The position numbers were made by a program, and so were the translations under genes. 64,000 bases of DNA from Clavibacter sp. A6099 (GTDB lineage Bacteria; Actinomycetota; Actinomycetes; Actinomycetales; Microbacteriaceae): assembly GCF_021919125.1 (NCBI RefSeq), contig NZ_CP083439.1:2728001-2792000 (forward strand), written 5' to 3'. Below, piece after piece: positions 8,130 through 17,598 of the stretch (positions are counted from its first letter, which is position 1; every line of letters starts with the position of its first letter). The notes under the pieces are model-generated. The model had not been told where the DNA came from. It ran no database searches and worked only from the letters and a program-made list of their open reading frames with translations.

Positions 8130-9267
8130 CGAGCCGCGGGAGGCGCGGGACGTCGGCGGAGCGGCCGGCGTCGGTGGGCACGATCACGTCCTGCATCGCC
8201 TGCACGCGGACGTCATCGGCGACGACCTCGAGCTGGAGGGCGGGATCCACGTTGCGACGCACGACCGCGAGGGCGACCGGGCCGAGCTCGTGGTGCAGCG
8301 CGCTCGACGTCACGGCCCCGACGACCTCGCCCGCGGCGCCGTCGTCGGCGGCGGGGAGCCGCACCTCGGATCCGGGGCCGGGCAGGACCGCGTCGGATCC
8401 GTCGAGCTGCAGCAGCACGAGGCGGCGCGGCGGCCGGCCGAGGTTGTGCACCTTGGCGACCGTCTCCTGCCCGCGGTAGCAGCCCTTGCTGAGGTGCACG
8501 GCGCTGCGCAGCCAGTCGAGCTCGTGCGGGATGGTGCGGTCGTCGACCTCTGTCGCGAAGCGCGGGCGCCACGCGGCGATCCGCAGGGCCTCGGCCGCGA
8601 GGACGCCCGCGACGGGCAGGTCGCCGGACGCGGCGCGCGCGGCGACGACCGGCAGCTCGGACCGCGGCACGAGGCGCTCGCTCCAGGTCCACCCCTCGGC
8701 CGGGTGCGGCGCCGAGGCCGCGTACTGGTGGCCGCCCGCGACGACGTGCGTCCACGGATCCCGCCACACGAGCGGCACGCCGGCGGGCGCGGCGACAGGG
8801 AGGTCGGGCTCGCCGAGCGTGCCGATCACGGCCAGCTCGGCCGTGCGGTCGGCGGGCTCGACCCGGAGCATGAAGCGCATCCGCTGGAGGTACGCGAGCA
8901 GCGACCCCGCGTCGCCGGCGCCGAGCAGGAGCCATGTGGTGACGCCGTCGTCGAGCACGCCGACCGCGTGCTCGAGGCGCCCGTTCTGGTCGAGGAAGAG
9001 GGTCTCCGCGGAGTCGCCCGGCGCGAGGCCGCGGAGCGACTGGCTCGTGATGGAGTCGAGCCAGGTGAGCCGGTCCTCCCCCGTGACGGAGAGCACGGCG
9101 CGGTGCGAGAGGTCGACGATCGCGGTGCCCGCGGCGAGCGCGCGCTGCTCCGCCACGAGGGACCCGAGGTGCGCGGGCACGCCGGCGTCCGGACCCTCCG
9201 CCGCGACGGCGCCGGGCAGGTCGAGGAAGGGCGAGCGGGCGACGGCGGGATCCGGGTCAGTCGACAT
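8113..9267 (-). CDS. ygfZ: Folate-binding protein YgfZ (Fe-S cluster repair, GcvT-like)
   Basis: A 384-residue protein of the GcvT fold. The diagnostic motif KGCYRGQET is present around residue 268, preceded by IPHELDWLRSAVHLS, and the N-terminal part (AVLSVTGEDRLTWLDSITSQ) is typical. In enterobacteria YgfZ uses tetrahydrofolate to help assemble or repair Fe-S clusters of certain enzymes. The ATG at 9267 overlaps the upstream nitrobindin-like gene by 11 nt, and its end overlaps the FUSC gene by 17 nt, so the genes are likely co-transcribed. A link between Fe-S repair and a haem/NO-binding partner is plausible but inferred from order only. Confidence 0.9.
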   Translation of the reverse strand: MSTDPDPAVARSPFLDLPGAVAAEGPDAGVPAHLGSLVAEQRALAAGTAIVDLSHRAVLSVTGEDRLTWLDSITSQSLRGLAPGDSAETLFLDQNGRLEHAVGVLDDGVTTWLLLGAGDAGSLLAYLQRMRFMLRVEPADRTAELAVIGTLGEPDLPVAAPAGVPLVWRDPWTHVVAGGHQYAASAPHPAEGWTWSERLVPRSELPVVAARAASGDLPVAGVLAAEALRIAAWRPRFATEVDDRTIPHELDWLRSAVHLSKGCYRGQETVAKVHNLGRPPRRLVLLQLDGSDAVLPGPGSEVRLPAADDGAAGEVVGAVTSSALHHELGPVALAVVRRNVDPALQLEVVADDVRVQAMQDVIVPTDAGRSADVPRLPRLGAVRR

Positions 9268-9856
9268 GCGACACCCGCCCGGAGGCGTGCGTGCGCAGCG
9301 GCTGCCCGAGCGCCGCGATGTCCCACGCCCAGAGCAGGTCGCGCTCGACGAGGCCGTAGAGCCGGGTGGCGCCCGTGTACGCCTTGGCTCCCTCGGTGCG
9401 GAGCACGGCGTCGGTCGCGAGGTCGATGCGCGCGCTCTTCACCTGGCCGACGTAGAGCTCGCTGACCCCACCCGGATGCACGAGCGCGACCTCGACGTCG
9501 AACCCGCCGTCCGCGTTGCGGAGCGTCTCGACCTCGTCGGCCGTCGTGAACGGGCGCTCGCCCGTGGGCGGCAGCATCGCCGGGCCGGGGTCGCCGTCCG
9601 TGACGCGGCGGCGCAGCCGCCAGTAGCCGGTCTCGGTGACGAAGGGCACGGGGCCGTCGTCGCCCTCGACCCACGCGTACGAGGAGTAGTTGAGGTGCGG
9701 CAGGCCGTCGTGGCTGAAGCTGATGCGCTGGCCGAACTCGCGGCGGACCACGTCGTCGCCGACCGCGTACTCGACGACGCCTGAGCCCTCCCAGACGCCG
9801 AGGAGCCAGGACAGCGGGACGAGCTCGGCGGGGAGGCCGGTCGGGATCTCGATCAT
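9257..9856 (-). CDS. Nitrobindin-like haem-binding beta-barrel protein (FABP/THAP4-like)
   Basis: A 199-residue protein beginning [26 protein letters not shown]; the LGxWEGxG turn near residue 20 is the signature of nitrobindins and the THAP4-like family. The rest is alternating beta strands ([21 protein letters not shown] and TGYWRLRRR), consistent with a 10-stranded barrel. Characterised members bind ferric haem and react with nitric oxide or peroxynitrite. Length is close to family size (160-200). It is upstream of and overlaps ygfZ. The haem-ligand histidine cannot be assigned with certainty by eye. Confidence 0.8.
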   Translation of the reverse strand: MIEIPTGLPAELVPLSWLLGVWEGSGVVEYAVGDDVVRREFGQRISFSHDGLPHLNYSSYAWVEGDDGPVPFVTETGYWRLRRRVTDGDPGPAMLPPTGERPFTTADEVETLRNADGGFDVEVALVHPGGVSELYVGQVKSARIDLATDAVLRTEGAKAYTGATRLYGLVERDLLWAWDIAALGQPLRTHASGRVSHVD

Positions 9857-9867
9857 GCGGCGCGCGG

Positions 9868-9984
9868 TCAGCGCTGGCCGCGGAAGAGGTTGTAGACCAC
9901 GACGAGCGAGACCCAGCCGATGGAGAGGCTCGCCAGGACCAGCAGACCGGTGAAGAAGAGTTCCAGAGCAAGCAGCGACGACAT
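9868..9984 (-). CDS. Very small membrane protein (38 aa)
   Basis: A 38-residue reading frame starting [17 protein letters not shown] and ending YNLFRGQR. It is almost all hydrophobic, with one or two short transmembrane helices and a basic C-terminal tail that should face the cytoplasm. It ends 11 nt before the nitrobindin gene on the same strand, so it probably leads that operon. Length and one-helix character fit an accessory or regulatory micropeptide; no homolog is recognised. The ATG is preceded by GGGGCC only, a weak site. Moderately sure it is real because hydrophobicity and frame are clean. Confidence 0.55.
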   Translation of the reverse strand: MSSLLALELFFTGLLVLASLSIGWVSLVVVYNLFRGQR

Positions 9985-10027
9985 GGCCCCAATCTACCCC
10001 ACGGGCGGCCGGATCCGACCGGCCGTC

Positions 10028-10294
10028 CTAGGCGCCGACGGGCACGAGGAGCACGACGGCGGTGGCCGCGGCGAGCACGAGCACCGCCCCGACGACGCTG
10101 CCGACGGCACGGTCGACGAAGCCGGTCTTGCGGGGCAGCGCCAGCTGGATCACGAAGGTCGCGACGACGCACGTGGCGAGCACGAGCGGGAACCACCGCG
10201 GTGCAGCGGCGGGCCCGACCGCGAGCGCCACCACGACCGCGCCGACGGCGGCGGCCAGCCAGACGGGGACGAGGCTGCGCAGGGGGGAGGTCAC
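10028..10294 (-). CDS. Small integral membrane protein
   Basis: An 88-residue protein with three hydrophobic helices ([57 protein letters not shown]) separated by PRKTGFVDR. The GTG at 10294 was chosen because AGGA lies about 9 nt upstream; a GTG six codons earlier (10312) is possible but has no ribosome site and would overlap the probable glnR promoter. It is divergent from glnR. No function recognised; it resembles the small unknown membrane proteins common in actinobacteria. Confidence 0.6.
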   Translation of the reverse strand: MTSPLRSLVPVWLAAAVGAVVVALAVGPAAAPRWFPLVLATCVVATFVIQLALPRKTGFVDRAVGSVVGAVLVLAAATAVVLLVPVGA

Positions 10295-10313
10295 CCCGCA
10301 ATCCTGCCCCACG

Positions 10314-10319
10314 TATCAT
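10314..10319 (+). promoter_or_regulatory. Probable -10 hexamer of glnR
   Basis: TATCAT lies 28 nt upstream of the GTG start of the GlnR-like regulator. It differs from TATAAT at one position. A conventional leader with a GGAGG site follows. Confidence 0.45.
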
Positions 10320-10347
10320 GGGGGGAATTCATCCATGGAGGATCCCT

Positions 10348-11040
10348 GTGGCCCAGCTGTTGATCCTGACCTCGTCCGCGGACACCGACGTGCTCCCGGC
10401 GCTCGGGCTCCTCAGCCACCGGACGCGGCACATCCAGGCGGATGCGGCGAGCCTCGTGAACGCCCCCGCGGCCGACCTCGTGCTCGTGGACGCCCGTCGC
10501 GACCTCGCCAGCGCGAAGTCGCTCTGCAAGATCCTCACCACCACGGGCGGCGGCACGCCGCTCATCCTCGTGCTCACCGAGGGCGGCCTCACGGCGGTCA
10601 GCGCCGACTGGGGCGCGACCGACGTGATCCTCGACTCCGCCGGCCCCGCCGAGGTCGACGCGCGCGTGCGCCTCGTCATCGGCCGCGCGGCGCTCGAGCA
10701 CACGGGCAGCAAGATCCAGGCGTCCGGCGTGGTCATCGACGAGGCCAGCTACTCCGCCAAGGTGCACGGCAAGCCGCTCGACCTCACCTTCAAGGAGTTC
10801 GAGCTGCTGCGCTTCTTCGCCAGCCACCCGTCGCGGGTCTTCACGCGCGAGCAGCTGCTCAGCGAGGTGTGGGGCTACGACTACTTCGGAGGCACGCGCA
10901 CGGTCGACGTGCACGTGCGGCGCCTGCGGGCCAAGCTCGGCGACCTCGAGTCGCTCATCGGCACGGTGCGCAACGTCGGCTACCGCTTCAACGTGTACGA
11001 GGAGGACAGTGAGCGAGTTCCCGCCCCCGCCGGAGCCTGA
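10348..11040 (+). CDS. glnR: GlnR-type orphan response regulator
   Basis: A 230-residue OmpR-family protein starting at GTG ([19 protein letters not shown]) with GGAGG 6 nt upstream. The receiver half resembles the GlnR type: [20 protein letters not shown] and [12 protein letters not shown], with no cognate kinase nearby and without the usual full acidic pocket at the N-terminus. Such receivers work without phosphorylation. The C-terminal winged helix ([10 protein letters not shown] to [11 protein letters not shown]) binds DNA. GlnR activates nitrogen assimilation genes in actinomycetes. The mycothiol synthase gene overlaps its end by 32 nt, the same pairing known in mycobacteria. Confidence 0.85.
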   Translation: MAQLLILTSSADTDVLPALGLLSHRTRHIQADAASLVNAPAADLVLVDARRDLASAKSLCKILTTTGGGTPLILVLTEGGLTAVSADWGATDVILDSAGPAEVDARVRLVIGRAALEHTGSKIQASGVVIDEASYSAKVHGKPLDLTFKEFELLRFFASHPSRVFTREQLLSEVWGYDYFGGTRTVDVHVRRLRAKLGDLESLIGTVRNVGYRFNVYEEDSERVPAPAGA

Positions 11041-11923
11041 CGCCGCGCGCGTCGCCCGCGTCGAGCCCACCCCCGATGCCGTCCGCGGGACCATCGCCCT
11101 CGCCGACCGCGCCCGCGCGGACGACGGCGTCGCCCCGTTCAACGAGCAGACCCGCCTGACGCTCGGCACGGAGGACGGCCCCGCCCTCCTCGTCGTCGAT
11201 GGGAAGGACGACGGCCCGATCGGCGCGGCCGTCGTCGCACGCGGCGACGGCGGGATCGAGGCCGAGCTCGTCGTGGATCCTGCCCACCGACGCCGCGGCG
11301 TCGGCCGCGCGCTCCTCGACGCCGTGCTCGCGGACGCCGCGGGATCCCCCGTCTCCGTCTGGGCACACGGCGACCACCCCGCGGCCCGCGCCCTCGCCGC
11401 CGCGACCGGCCTCGACCGGGCCCGCGAGCTCCTGCAGCTGCGCGCATCGGTCGCCGAGGCGCGCACGGGCCTCGGCGCGCGCCCGATGCCCGCGGGCCTC
11501 GCGCTCTCCTCCTTCACCGCCGACGACGCCGACGACTGGGTCGCGCTCAACGCGCGCGCCTTCGCGACCCACCCCGAGCAGGGCCGCATGACCCGCGCCG
11601 ACCTGGACGACCGCGTCGCCGAGCCGTGGTTCGACCCGGCCCTCCTGCTCCTCGCCCGCGACGCCGACGGCCGGCTGGCCGGCTTCCACTGGCTCAAGGT
11701 GGAGGGCGACCAGGCGGAGGTGTACGTGCTGGGCGTGGATCCCGACCGCGCGGCCCGCGGGCTCGGATCCGCGCTCCTCGCCGCGGGCCTCGACGTGCTC
11801 GCCGAGCGCGGCCACGACGAGGTCGACCTCTACGTCGAGGCCGACAACGCGCCCGCCCTCGCGCTCTACCGCCGAGCCGCGTTCCGCGACGCCGCGGTCG
11901 ACGTCCAGTACCGCCGCGCCTGA
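11009..11923 (+). CDS. mshD: Mycothiol synthase (double GNAT acetyltransferase)
   Basis: A 304-residue protein with two GNAT domains. The N-terminal one has [19 protein letters not shown] (about 90-108); the C-terminal one has [21 protein letters not shown] and ends [18 protein letters not shown]. MshD acetylates Cys-GlcN-inositol in the last step of mycothiol synthesis, the main thiol of actinobacteria. The start is GTG at 11009, inside the end of glnR (32-nt overlap), with GGAGG 5 nt upstream. Position after a GlnR-type regulator and before phosphate genes matches known actinobacterial order, supporting MshD over a generic acetyltransferase. Confidence 0.88.
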   Translation: MSEFPPPPEPDAARVARVEPTPDAVRGTIALADRARADDGVAPFNEQTRLTLGTEDGPALLVVDGKDDGPIGAAVVARGDGGIEAELVVDPAHRRRGVGRALLDAVLADAAGSPVSVWAHGDHPAARALAAATGLDRARELLQLRASVAEARTGLGARPMPAGLALSSFTADDADDWVALNARAFATHPEQGRMTRADLDDRVAEPWFDPALLLLARDADGRLAGFHWLKVEGDQAEVYVLGVDPDRAARGLGSALLAAGLDVLAERGHDEVDLYVEADNAPALALYRRAAFRDAAVDVQYRRA

Positions 11924-11955
11924 TCCCCGCGCCTCCCCCGGCGCTCCCCGATGCG

Positions 11956-11973
11956 GTTCACCCTGCGTTCACC
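11956..11973 (+). promoter_or_regulatory. PHO box upstream of ppk
   Basis: Two GTTCACC units begin at 11956 and 11967, exactly 11 nt apart, the direct-repeat layout of actinobacterial PHO boxes bound by PhoP/RegX3-type regulators. The ppk start is 43 nt downstream. Confidence 0.7.
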
Positions 11974-12003
11974 TGGCGGAGGGCGGAGCGCACACCGCGA
12001 TGC

Positions 12004-12009
12004 CATGAT
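12004..12009 (+). promoter_or_regulatory. Possible -10 hexamer of ppk (leaderless start)
   Basis: CATGAT lies 6 nt before the ppk ATG and 30 nt after the PHO box. No ribosome binding site is visible. Confidence 0.3.
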
Positions 12010-12015
12010 GGGCGG

Positions 12016-14199
12016 ATGGACAGCGAGACGTACATCGGCGATGCGAAGGCGGTCGCCGAATCCCTGGACGACTTCGATGACGAGGACGAGCTCCTCGAGG
12101 ACGACGGGACCCTCCCCGAGGGGCGCTTCCTCGACCGCGAGCTGAGCTGGCTGGCCTTCAACCGCCGCGTGCTCGAGCTCGCGGAGGACCCCGAGCTGCC
12201 GGTCCTCGAGCGCGCCAACTTCCTCGCCATCTTCGCGAGCAACCTCGACGAGTTCTTCATGGTCCGCGTCGCCGGCCTCAAGCGCCGCATCGCCACGGGC
12301 CTCGCCGTCCCCACGAACATCGGCCGCACCCCCGCCGAGGTGCTCTCCGCCATCAACGAGACCGCGTACCGCCTGCAGGTCCGCCACGCGGCGGCCTTCA
12401 ACGACAGCGTGCGCCCGGCGCTCGAGGAGCACGGCATCCGCATCGTGCGCTGGGACTCGCTCGACGAGGCGCAGCAGGACCGCCTGCACGAGCTGTTCTC
12501 CGAGCAGGTGTTCCCCGTGCTCATGCCGCTCGCGGTGGATCCCGCGCACCCGTTCCCCTACATCTCCGGCCTGTCTCTCAACCTCTCGGTGCGCATCCGC
12601 AACCCGAAGACGAACCGCCAGGAGTTCGCGCGCATCAAGGTGCCGCAGATGCTGCCGCGCTTCATGCCGCTCACGCCCGACACGCGCTCCGGCCCCATCG
12701 ACTTCATCGCGCTCGAGGACCTCATCGCGAACCAGCTGCAGACGCTGTTCCCCGGCATGGAGATCGTCGAGCACCACGTCTTCCGCGTCACGCGCAACGA
12801 GGACGTGCAGATCGAGGAGGACGAGACCGAGAACCTCATCCAGGCCCTCGAGAAGGAGCTGCTGCGTCGCCGGTTCGGCCCGCCCATCCGACTCGAGATC
12901 TCGGATGACATGGACGCGGTCACGCTCGACCTGCTCATGCGCGAGCTCGACATCACCGAGCAGGAGGTGTTCACGCTGCCGTCCCCCCTCGACCTCGGCG
13001 GCCTGTTCGACCTCGCCAAGCTCGACCGCCCGGCGCTGCACTACCCGAACAACGTGCCCACGACCGCTGTGGCGCTGAAGCCCGCCGAGGACAACTCGCG
13101 CGCCGACATCTTCCGCTCGATCGCGCAGCAGGACATCCTGCTGCACCACCCGTACGAGTCGTTCACCACGAGCGTGCAGGCGTTCCTCGAGCAGGCCGCC
13201 GCGGATCCGCACGTGCTCGCCATCAAGCAGACGCTGTACCGCACGAGCGGCGACAGCCCCATCGTCGAGGCGCTCATCGACGCGGCCGAGGCGGGCAAGC
13301 AGGTGCTCGCGCTCGTGGAGATCAAGGCCCGCTTCGACGAGCAGGCCAACATCACGTGGGCCCGCAAGCTCGAGAAGGCCGGGGTGCACGTCGTCTACGG
13401 CGTCGCGGGACTGAAGACGCACTGCAAGCTCGCGCTCGTCATCCGCCAGGAGAAGGGCGGGGTGCTCCGGCACTACAGCCACATCGGCACGGGCAACTAC
13501 AACCCCAAGACGAGCCGCATCTACGAGGACCTCGGGCTCCTCACCGCGGACGACGTGGTGGGCAAGGACCTCACGCGCCTGTTCAACGAGCTCTCCGGCT
13601 ACGGCATCGAGAAGAAGTTCAAGCGCCTGCTCGTCGCGCCGCTGCACCTGCGGAAGGGCCTGCTCAAGCGCATCGCCGTGGAGACGCAGAACGCGCTCGA
13701 CGGCAAGCCGAGCGGCATCCGCATCAAGGTGAACTCCATCGTCGACGAGAAGATCATCGACGCCCTGTACCGGGCCAGCAACGCGGGCGTTCCCGTGCAG
13801 GTCTGGGTGCGCGGCATCTGCTCGCTCACGCCGGGGCAGCCGGGGCTCAGCGAGAACATCGAGGTGCGGTCGGTCCTCGGGCGCTACCTCGAGCACAGCC
13901 GCGTCTTCTCGTTCGTCAACGACGGCGACCAGGCCACCTACATCGGCAGCGCCGACATGATGCATCGCAACCTCGACCGCCGGGTCGAGGCGCTCGTGCG
14001 GCTCGTGGATCCCGCGCACCTGCAGGAGATCGAGGACCTGTTCGACCGCGCCATGGCCGACACCACCTCCGCCTGGATCCTCGACTCCGCCGGCGAGTGG
14101 ACGCGCCGCAACAAGGGCGCGGACGGCACCACGCTGGAGGACCTGCAGACCGCGGTCATGGGCATCGTGACCAAGCGCAAGCGACGCGTGCTCCGCTGA
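12016..14199 (+). CDS. ppk: Polyphosphate kinase 1
   Basis: A 727-residue enzyme that polymerises the gamma-phosphate of ATP into polyphosphate. After an acidic 40-residue N-terminus comes [19 protein letters not shown], the classic opening of the N domain. The two catalytic histidine regions are visible as [23 protein letters not shown] (about 490-515) and the later [32 protein letters not shown] is the ATP-contact region. The ATG at 12016 begins a short acidic leader and lacks a ribosome site. The PHO box 43 nt upstream implies induction under phosphate limitation; it is followed by a MutT1-like gene as in mycobacteria. Confidence 0.97.
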   Translation: MDSETYIGDAKAVAESLDDFDDEDELLEDDGTLPEGRFLDRELSWLAFNRRVLELAEDPELPVLERANFLAIFASNLDEFFMVRVAGLKRRIATGLAVPTNIGRTPAEVLSAINETAYRLQVRHAAAFNDSVRPALEEHGIRIVRWDSLDEAQQDRLHELFSEQVFPVLMPLAVDPAHPFPYISGLSLNLSVRIRNPKTNRQEFARIKVPQMLPRFMPLTPDTRSGPIDFIALEDLIANQLQTLFPGMEIVEHHVFRVTRNEDVQIEEDETENLIQALEKELLRRRFGPPIRLEISDDMDAVTLDLLMRELDITEQEVFTLPSPLDLGGLFDLAKLDRPALHYPNNVPTTAVALKPAEDNSRADIFRSIAQQDILLHHPYESFTTSVQAFLEQAAADPHVLAIKQTLYRTSGDSPIVEALIDAAEAGKQVLALVEIKARFDEQANITWARKLEKAGVHVVYGVAGLKTHCKLALVIRQEKGGVLRHYSHIGTGNYNPKTSRIYEDLGLLTADDVVGKDLTRLFNELSGYGIEKKFKRLLVAPLHLRKGLLKRIAVETQNALDGKPSGIRIKVNSIVDEKIIDALYRASNAGVPVQVWVRGICSLTPGQPGLSENIEVRSVLGRYLEHSRVFSFVNDGDQATYIGSADMMHRNLDRRVEALVRLVDPAHLQEIEDLFDRAMADTTSAWILDSAGEWTRRNKGADGTTLEDLQTAVMGIVTKRKRRVLR

Positions 14200-14227
14200 G
14201 CACCGCTCCGCCGCGGAGCGTCCCCGC

Positions 14228-14233
14228 TAGCGT
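14228..14233 (+). promoter_or_regulatory. Possible -10 hexamer of the mutT1-like gene
   Basis: TAGCGT lies 7 nt before the GTG at 14241. This spacing favours that GTG over the one at 14232, which would lie inside the hexamer. Confidence 0.3.
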
Positions 14234-14240
14234 GGACGAC

Positions 14241-15182
14241 GTGACACCCGCCCCCTCCGTCTTCGCCGCGGGCGCCGTCGTCTGGCGCGTGGTCGACGGC
14301 CGGATCCGGGTGCTCATCATCCACCGCACGCGACGCCGCGACACCTCCCTTCCGAAGGGCAAGGTGGATGCAGGCGAGACGCTCCCGCAGACCGCCGTGC
14401 GCGAGGTGCACGAGGAGACCGGCCTCCGGGTCGCGCTCGGCGTGCCGCTCGGCGCCATCGAGTACGGCATCTCCGGCGGTCGCCGCAAGTCGGTGAGCTA
14501 CTGGGCGGCAGAGGCGACAGACGCCATGGTCGAGGCCGGCCGCTTCGAGCCGGGCGACGAGGTCGAGAGCGTCGAGTGGGTCTCGATCCCCAACGCCCGC
14601 AAGCGCCTCGACTACCCGGGCGAGGTGCAGATCCTCGACCTCTTCGCCGGGCTCGTGGAGACGGGCTCACACCGGTCGTTCGCCCTCATCGCGCTGCGCC
14701 ACGGCCATGCCGTGCAGCCGTACGAGTGGGACGGGGCCGACGCCTCCCGGCCGCTCAGCGCGCGCGGACGCGAAGAGGCCCGCACGATCGTGCCGACGCT
14801 CCTCGCCTTCGGGCCGCGGGTCATCGCGAGCAGCACCGCCGAGCGCTGCCTGCAGACGGTCGCGCCGCTCGCGGAGGCCCTCGGCCGTCGGGTGAAGGAG
14901 GACGCGGGCATCAGCCAGGACGCGTACGAGACATACGGCGGATCCGTGCGGGAGACCGTCGCGAAGCGCGTGCGCAAGGCCCGCAGCGCCGTGCTCTGCA
15001 GCCACAGCCCGGTCCTGCCGGAGATCCTGCACGAGATCGCCCTCGCCACCGAGACGCCCCGCGCGAGCCGCATGCCGCGGGCGGGGATGCTGTCACCCGC
15101 CGAGTTCTCGGTGGTGCACCTGTCGGCGTCGGACCCGGAGGCGGGGATCCTCGCGGTGGAGACGTACGGGCCGTCGGCCTGA
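14241..15182 (+). CDS. mutT1: MutT1-like Nudix hydrolase fused to a histidine phosphatase
   Basis: A 313-residue two-domain protein. Residues 1-135 are a Nudix domain with the box GKVDAGETLPQTAVREVHEETGL (G-x5-E-x7-REVxEE). Residues 150-313 are a histidine phosphatase domain with ALRHGHA, where the usual RHG is kept, and a second His in VLCSHSPVLPE. In mycobacteria this fusion (MutT1) removes 8-oxo-dGTP and diadenosine polyphosphates in two steps and sits beside ppk1, exactly as here. The GTG at 14241 was preferred because of the -10 placement; GTG at 14232 would add three residues. The gene follows ppk by 41 nt. Confidence 0.88.
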   Translation: MTPAPSVFAAGAVVWRVVDGRIRVLIIHRTRRRDTSLPKGKVDAGETLPQTAVREVHEETGLRVALGVPLGAIEYGISGGRRKSVSYWAAEATDAMVEAGRFEPGDEVESVEWVSIPNARKRLDYPGEVQILDLFAGLVETGSHRSFALIALRHGHAVQPYEWDGADASRPLSARGREEARTIVPTLLAFGPRVIASSTAERCLQTVAPLAEALGRRVKEDAGISQDAYETYGGSVRETVAKRVRKARSAVLCSHSPVLPEILHEIALATETPRASRMPRAGMLSPAEFSVVHLSASDPEAGILAVETYGPSA

Positions 15183-15269
15183 CGGCGTCCGGCCGTCTCG
15201 AAGCCCTGAACACGGCCGACCGACAACTGTGCGCCCGACCGCCTGAGCCCGTGCCGATCCACGCGGTCT

Positions 15270-15287
15270 GTTCACCTCCCGTTCACC
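15270..15287 (+). promoter_or_regulatory. PHO box upstream of pstS
   Basis: GTTCACC units begin at 15270 and 15281, again 11 nt apart. A possible -10 (CATAGCT, 15317-15323) follows 29 nt after the box, almost the same spacing as at ppk. Confidence 0.75.
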
Positions 15288-15382
15288 GATATCGGCCGAA
15301 CCGGTCAAGAGCCCGACATAGCTTCGTCGAGGGGCATGCACCTGCCTCCTCACAGCAAGAAATACCCGGAAGGCTCCATCAC

Positions 15383-16480
15383 GTGAAGATCTCGCGTCTC
15401 AGCAGCGCAGCAGCGCTCGCCGCCGTCACCGCACTCGCACTCTCCTCCTGCGCCTCCAACGAGGCGCCCGCCGAGGGCGGCGACGCATCGGCGTCCACCC
15501 TGTCCGGCACGCTCAACGGCATCGGCGCCACCTCCCAGGGCGCCGCCCAGGAGGCATGGAACGCCGCGTTCCAGACCGCCAACCCCGGCGTCACCGTCAC
15601 CTACGCCGGCGAGGGTTCCGGCGCCGGCCGCGAGGCGTTCATGGCGGGCGGCCAGAACGCGAACTTCGCCGGCTCCGACCGCGCGCTCAAGACCGACGAG
15701 CTCACGGGCACGTTCGGCCAGTGCGCCGACGGCGTCAAGCCGATCGACCTCCCCGCGTACATCTCCCCCATCGCGCTGATCTTCCAGGTCGAGGGCGTGA
15801 AGGACCTGAACCTCGACGCCGCCACCACCGCGGGCATCTTCAAGGGCACCATCACGAAGTGGAACGACCCGGCCATCGTCGCGCTCAACCCCGACGCCAC
15901 GCTGCCCGACGCCGGCATCACCGCCGTGCACCGCTCGGACGACTCGGGCACCACCGAGAACTTCGCGAAGTACCTCAACACCACGGCCAAGACGGTCTGG
16001 GACGCGGAGCCCAAGGGCGTCTGGCCCTACCAGGGCGGCGAGGCGGCCCAGGGCACGACCGGCGTGGTCGACGCCGTCAAGGGCGGCACCAACATCATCG
16101 GCTACGCCGACGCGTCCAAGGCCGGCACCCTCGGCGTCGCGAAGATCAAGGTCGGCGACGAGTTCGTCGGCTACTCGCCCGAGGCCGCAGCCGCCGTCGT
16201 CGAGGCCTCGCCCGAGGCCGAGGGCCGCGAGGCGAACGACGTCGTCTTCGACATCGACTACTCCACCACCGAGTCGGGTGTCTACCCGATCGTCCTCGTC
16301 AGCTACCTCATCGCCTGCCAGGAGTACAAGGACCCGGCCGTCGGCGAGCTCGTCAAGGCCTACCTCGGCTACGTGACCAGCAGCGAGGGCCAGCAGCTCG
16401 CCGGCGACAAGGCCGGCGCCGCGCCACTCTCCGACACGGTCTCCGCTCAGGTCAAGACCGCGGTCGAGTCGATCAAGTAG
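15383..16480 (+). CDS. pstS: Phosphate-binding lipoprotein of the Pst transporter
   Basis: A 365-residue exported lipoprotein. The GTG start (VKISRLSSAAALA) has GGAAGG 9 nt upstream. The signal ends in ALALSSC, so the mature protein is lipid-anchored at Cys23. Phosphate-binding signatures are GIGATSQGAAQEAW near the N-terminus, SGAGREAFMAG, and RSDDSGTTENFAKYL. Length matches actinobacterial PstS (about 370). It is the first gene of pstS-pstC-pstA-pstB, with a PHO box about 100 nt upstream. A strong hairpin after the gene probably sets higher PstS expression than the membrane parts. Confidence 0.97.
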   Translation: MKISRLSSAAALAAVTALALSSCASNEAPAEGGDASASTLSGTLNGIGATSQGAAQEAWNAAFQTANPGVTVTYAGEGSGAGREAFMAGGQNANFAGSDRALKTDELTGTFGQCADGVKPIDLPAYISPIALIFQVEGVKDLNLDAATTAGIFKGTITKWNDPAIVALNPDATLPDAGITAVHRSDDSGTTENFAKYLNTTAKTVWDAEPKGVWPYQGGEAAQGTTGVVDAVKGGTNIIGYADASKAGTLGVAKIKVGDEFVGYSPEAAAAVVEASPEAEGREANDVVFDIDYSTTESGVYPIVLVSYLIACQEYKDPAVGELVKAYLGYVTSSEGQQLAGDKAGAAPLSDTVSAQVKTAVESIK

Positions 16481-16491
16481 CACCAGCTGTC

Positions 16492-16527
16492 CGCCCCCTG
16501 ATCCGCGCCAGCGCGGGTCAGGGGGCG
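16492..16527 (+). terminator. Intercistronic hairpin between pstS and pstC
   Basis: A near-perfect stem of about 16 bp (CGCCCCCTGATCCGCGC against its complement with one mismatch). In this position it is likely to act as a partial terminator or as a block to 3' decay, giving excess PstS. Confidence 0.65.
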
Positions 16528-16587
16528 CTCCCACGGGCGGCCCCGCCGCCCCCAGCCCCACCGTCTCGACCCAAGGGATCCCGACCC

Positions 16588-17598
16588 ATGACGACCGCCG
16601 CCCCGCAGCCTCCCCAGGCTCCCGAGTCCGATCGGCCGCGCGACGTCGCCGCCGCCACCGCAGCTCCCCGCAGCTCCCAGGACGCGAAGCCCAAGGCCCG
16701 CGTGGGCGACCGCGTCTTCTCCGGCCTCTCCCGGGGGTCCGGCACGCTGATCCTCGTGATCCTCGCGGCCGTCGCGCTGTTCCTCATCGTGCAGAGCATC
16801 CCCGCACTCACCGCACCTCCTGCCGAGATCTCGGGCGGCGGCGGCTTCTGGGGCTACGTCGGGCCGCTCATGTTCGGCACCGTCTACGCCGCGGCGCTCG
16901 CCATGCTCATGGCCGTCCCCGTCGCCATCGGCATCGCGCTCTTCATCTCGCACTACGCGCCCCGCCGCCTGGCGCAGGGCCTCGGCTACGTCATCGACCT
17001 GCTCGCCGCCGTGCCCTCCGTGGTGTTCGGCCTCTGGGGCATCGCGGTGCTGGCGAAGTTCCTGCAGCCGTTCTACACGTTCCTCACCGACACGTTCGGG
17101 TGGTTCCCGCTCTTCGCCGGCCCCGTCTCGGGCACCGGCCGCACCATCTTCACGGTCGCGGTGGTCCTCGCCGTCATGATCCTGCCGATCGTCACCGCGC
17201 TCTGCCGCGAGGTCTTCCTGCAGACCCCGAAGCTGCACGAGGAGGCGGCGCTCGCCCTCGGCGCGACCCGCTGGGAGATGATCCAGACCGCCGTCCTGCC
17301 GTTCGGCCGCCCCGGCATCATCTCGGCCTCCATGCTCGGCCTCGGCCGCGCCCTCGGTGAGACGATGGCGGTCGCGATCGTCCTCTCCCCCGCCGCGGTC
17401 GTGAACTTCGCGTGGTTCCAGTCCACGAACTCGAACACCATCGCCGCGAACATCGCGCTGAGCTTCCCCGAGGCGTACGGCCTCAAGATCAACGAGCTCA
17501 TCGCATCCGGCCTCATGCTCTTCGTCATCACGCTGGCCGTGAACATGCTGGCCCGCTACATCATCAGCCGCCGCAAGGCCTTCTCCGGAGCGAACTAA
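16588..17598 (+). CDS. pstC: Phosphate ABC transporter permease PstC
   Basis: A 336-residue membrane protein. A Pro/Ala-rich cytoplasmic start of about 45 residues leads into six helices (GTLILVILAAVALFLIV near residue 50). The permease coupling loop is EEAALALGATRWEMIQTAVLP (about 228-248), followed by GRALGETMAVAIV, the PstC signature. The ATG at 16588 is chosen because it begins the conserved frame; its ribosome site (AAGGGA) is 11 nt away. It ends overlapping the pstA start by one base (TAATG). PstC and PstA form the channel for phosphate. Confidence 0.95.
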   Translation: MTTAAPQPPQAPESDRPRDVAAATAAPRSSQDAKPKARVGDRVFSGLSRGSGTLILVILAAVALFLIVQSIPALTAPPAEISGGGGFWGYVGPLMFGTVYAAALAMLMAVPVAIGIALFISHYAPRRLAQGLGYVIDLLAAVPSVVFGLWGIAVLAKFLQPFYTFLTDTFGWFPLFAGPVSGTGRTIFTVAVVLAVMILPIVTALCREVFLQTPKLHEEAALALGATRWEMIQTAVLPFGRPGIISASMLGLGRALGETMAVAIVLSPAAVVNFAWFQSTNSNTIAANIALSFPEAYGLKINELIASGLMLFVITLAVNMLARYIISRRKAFSGAN

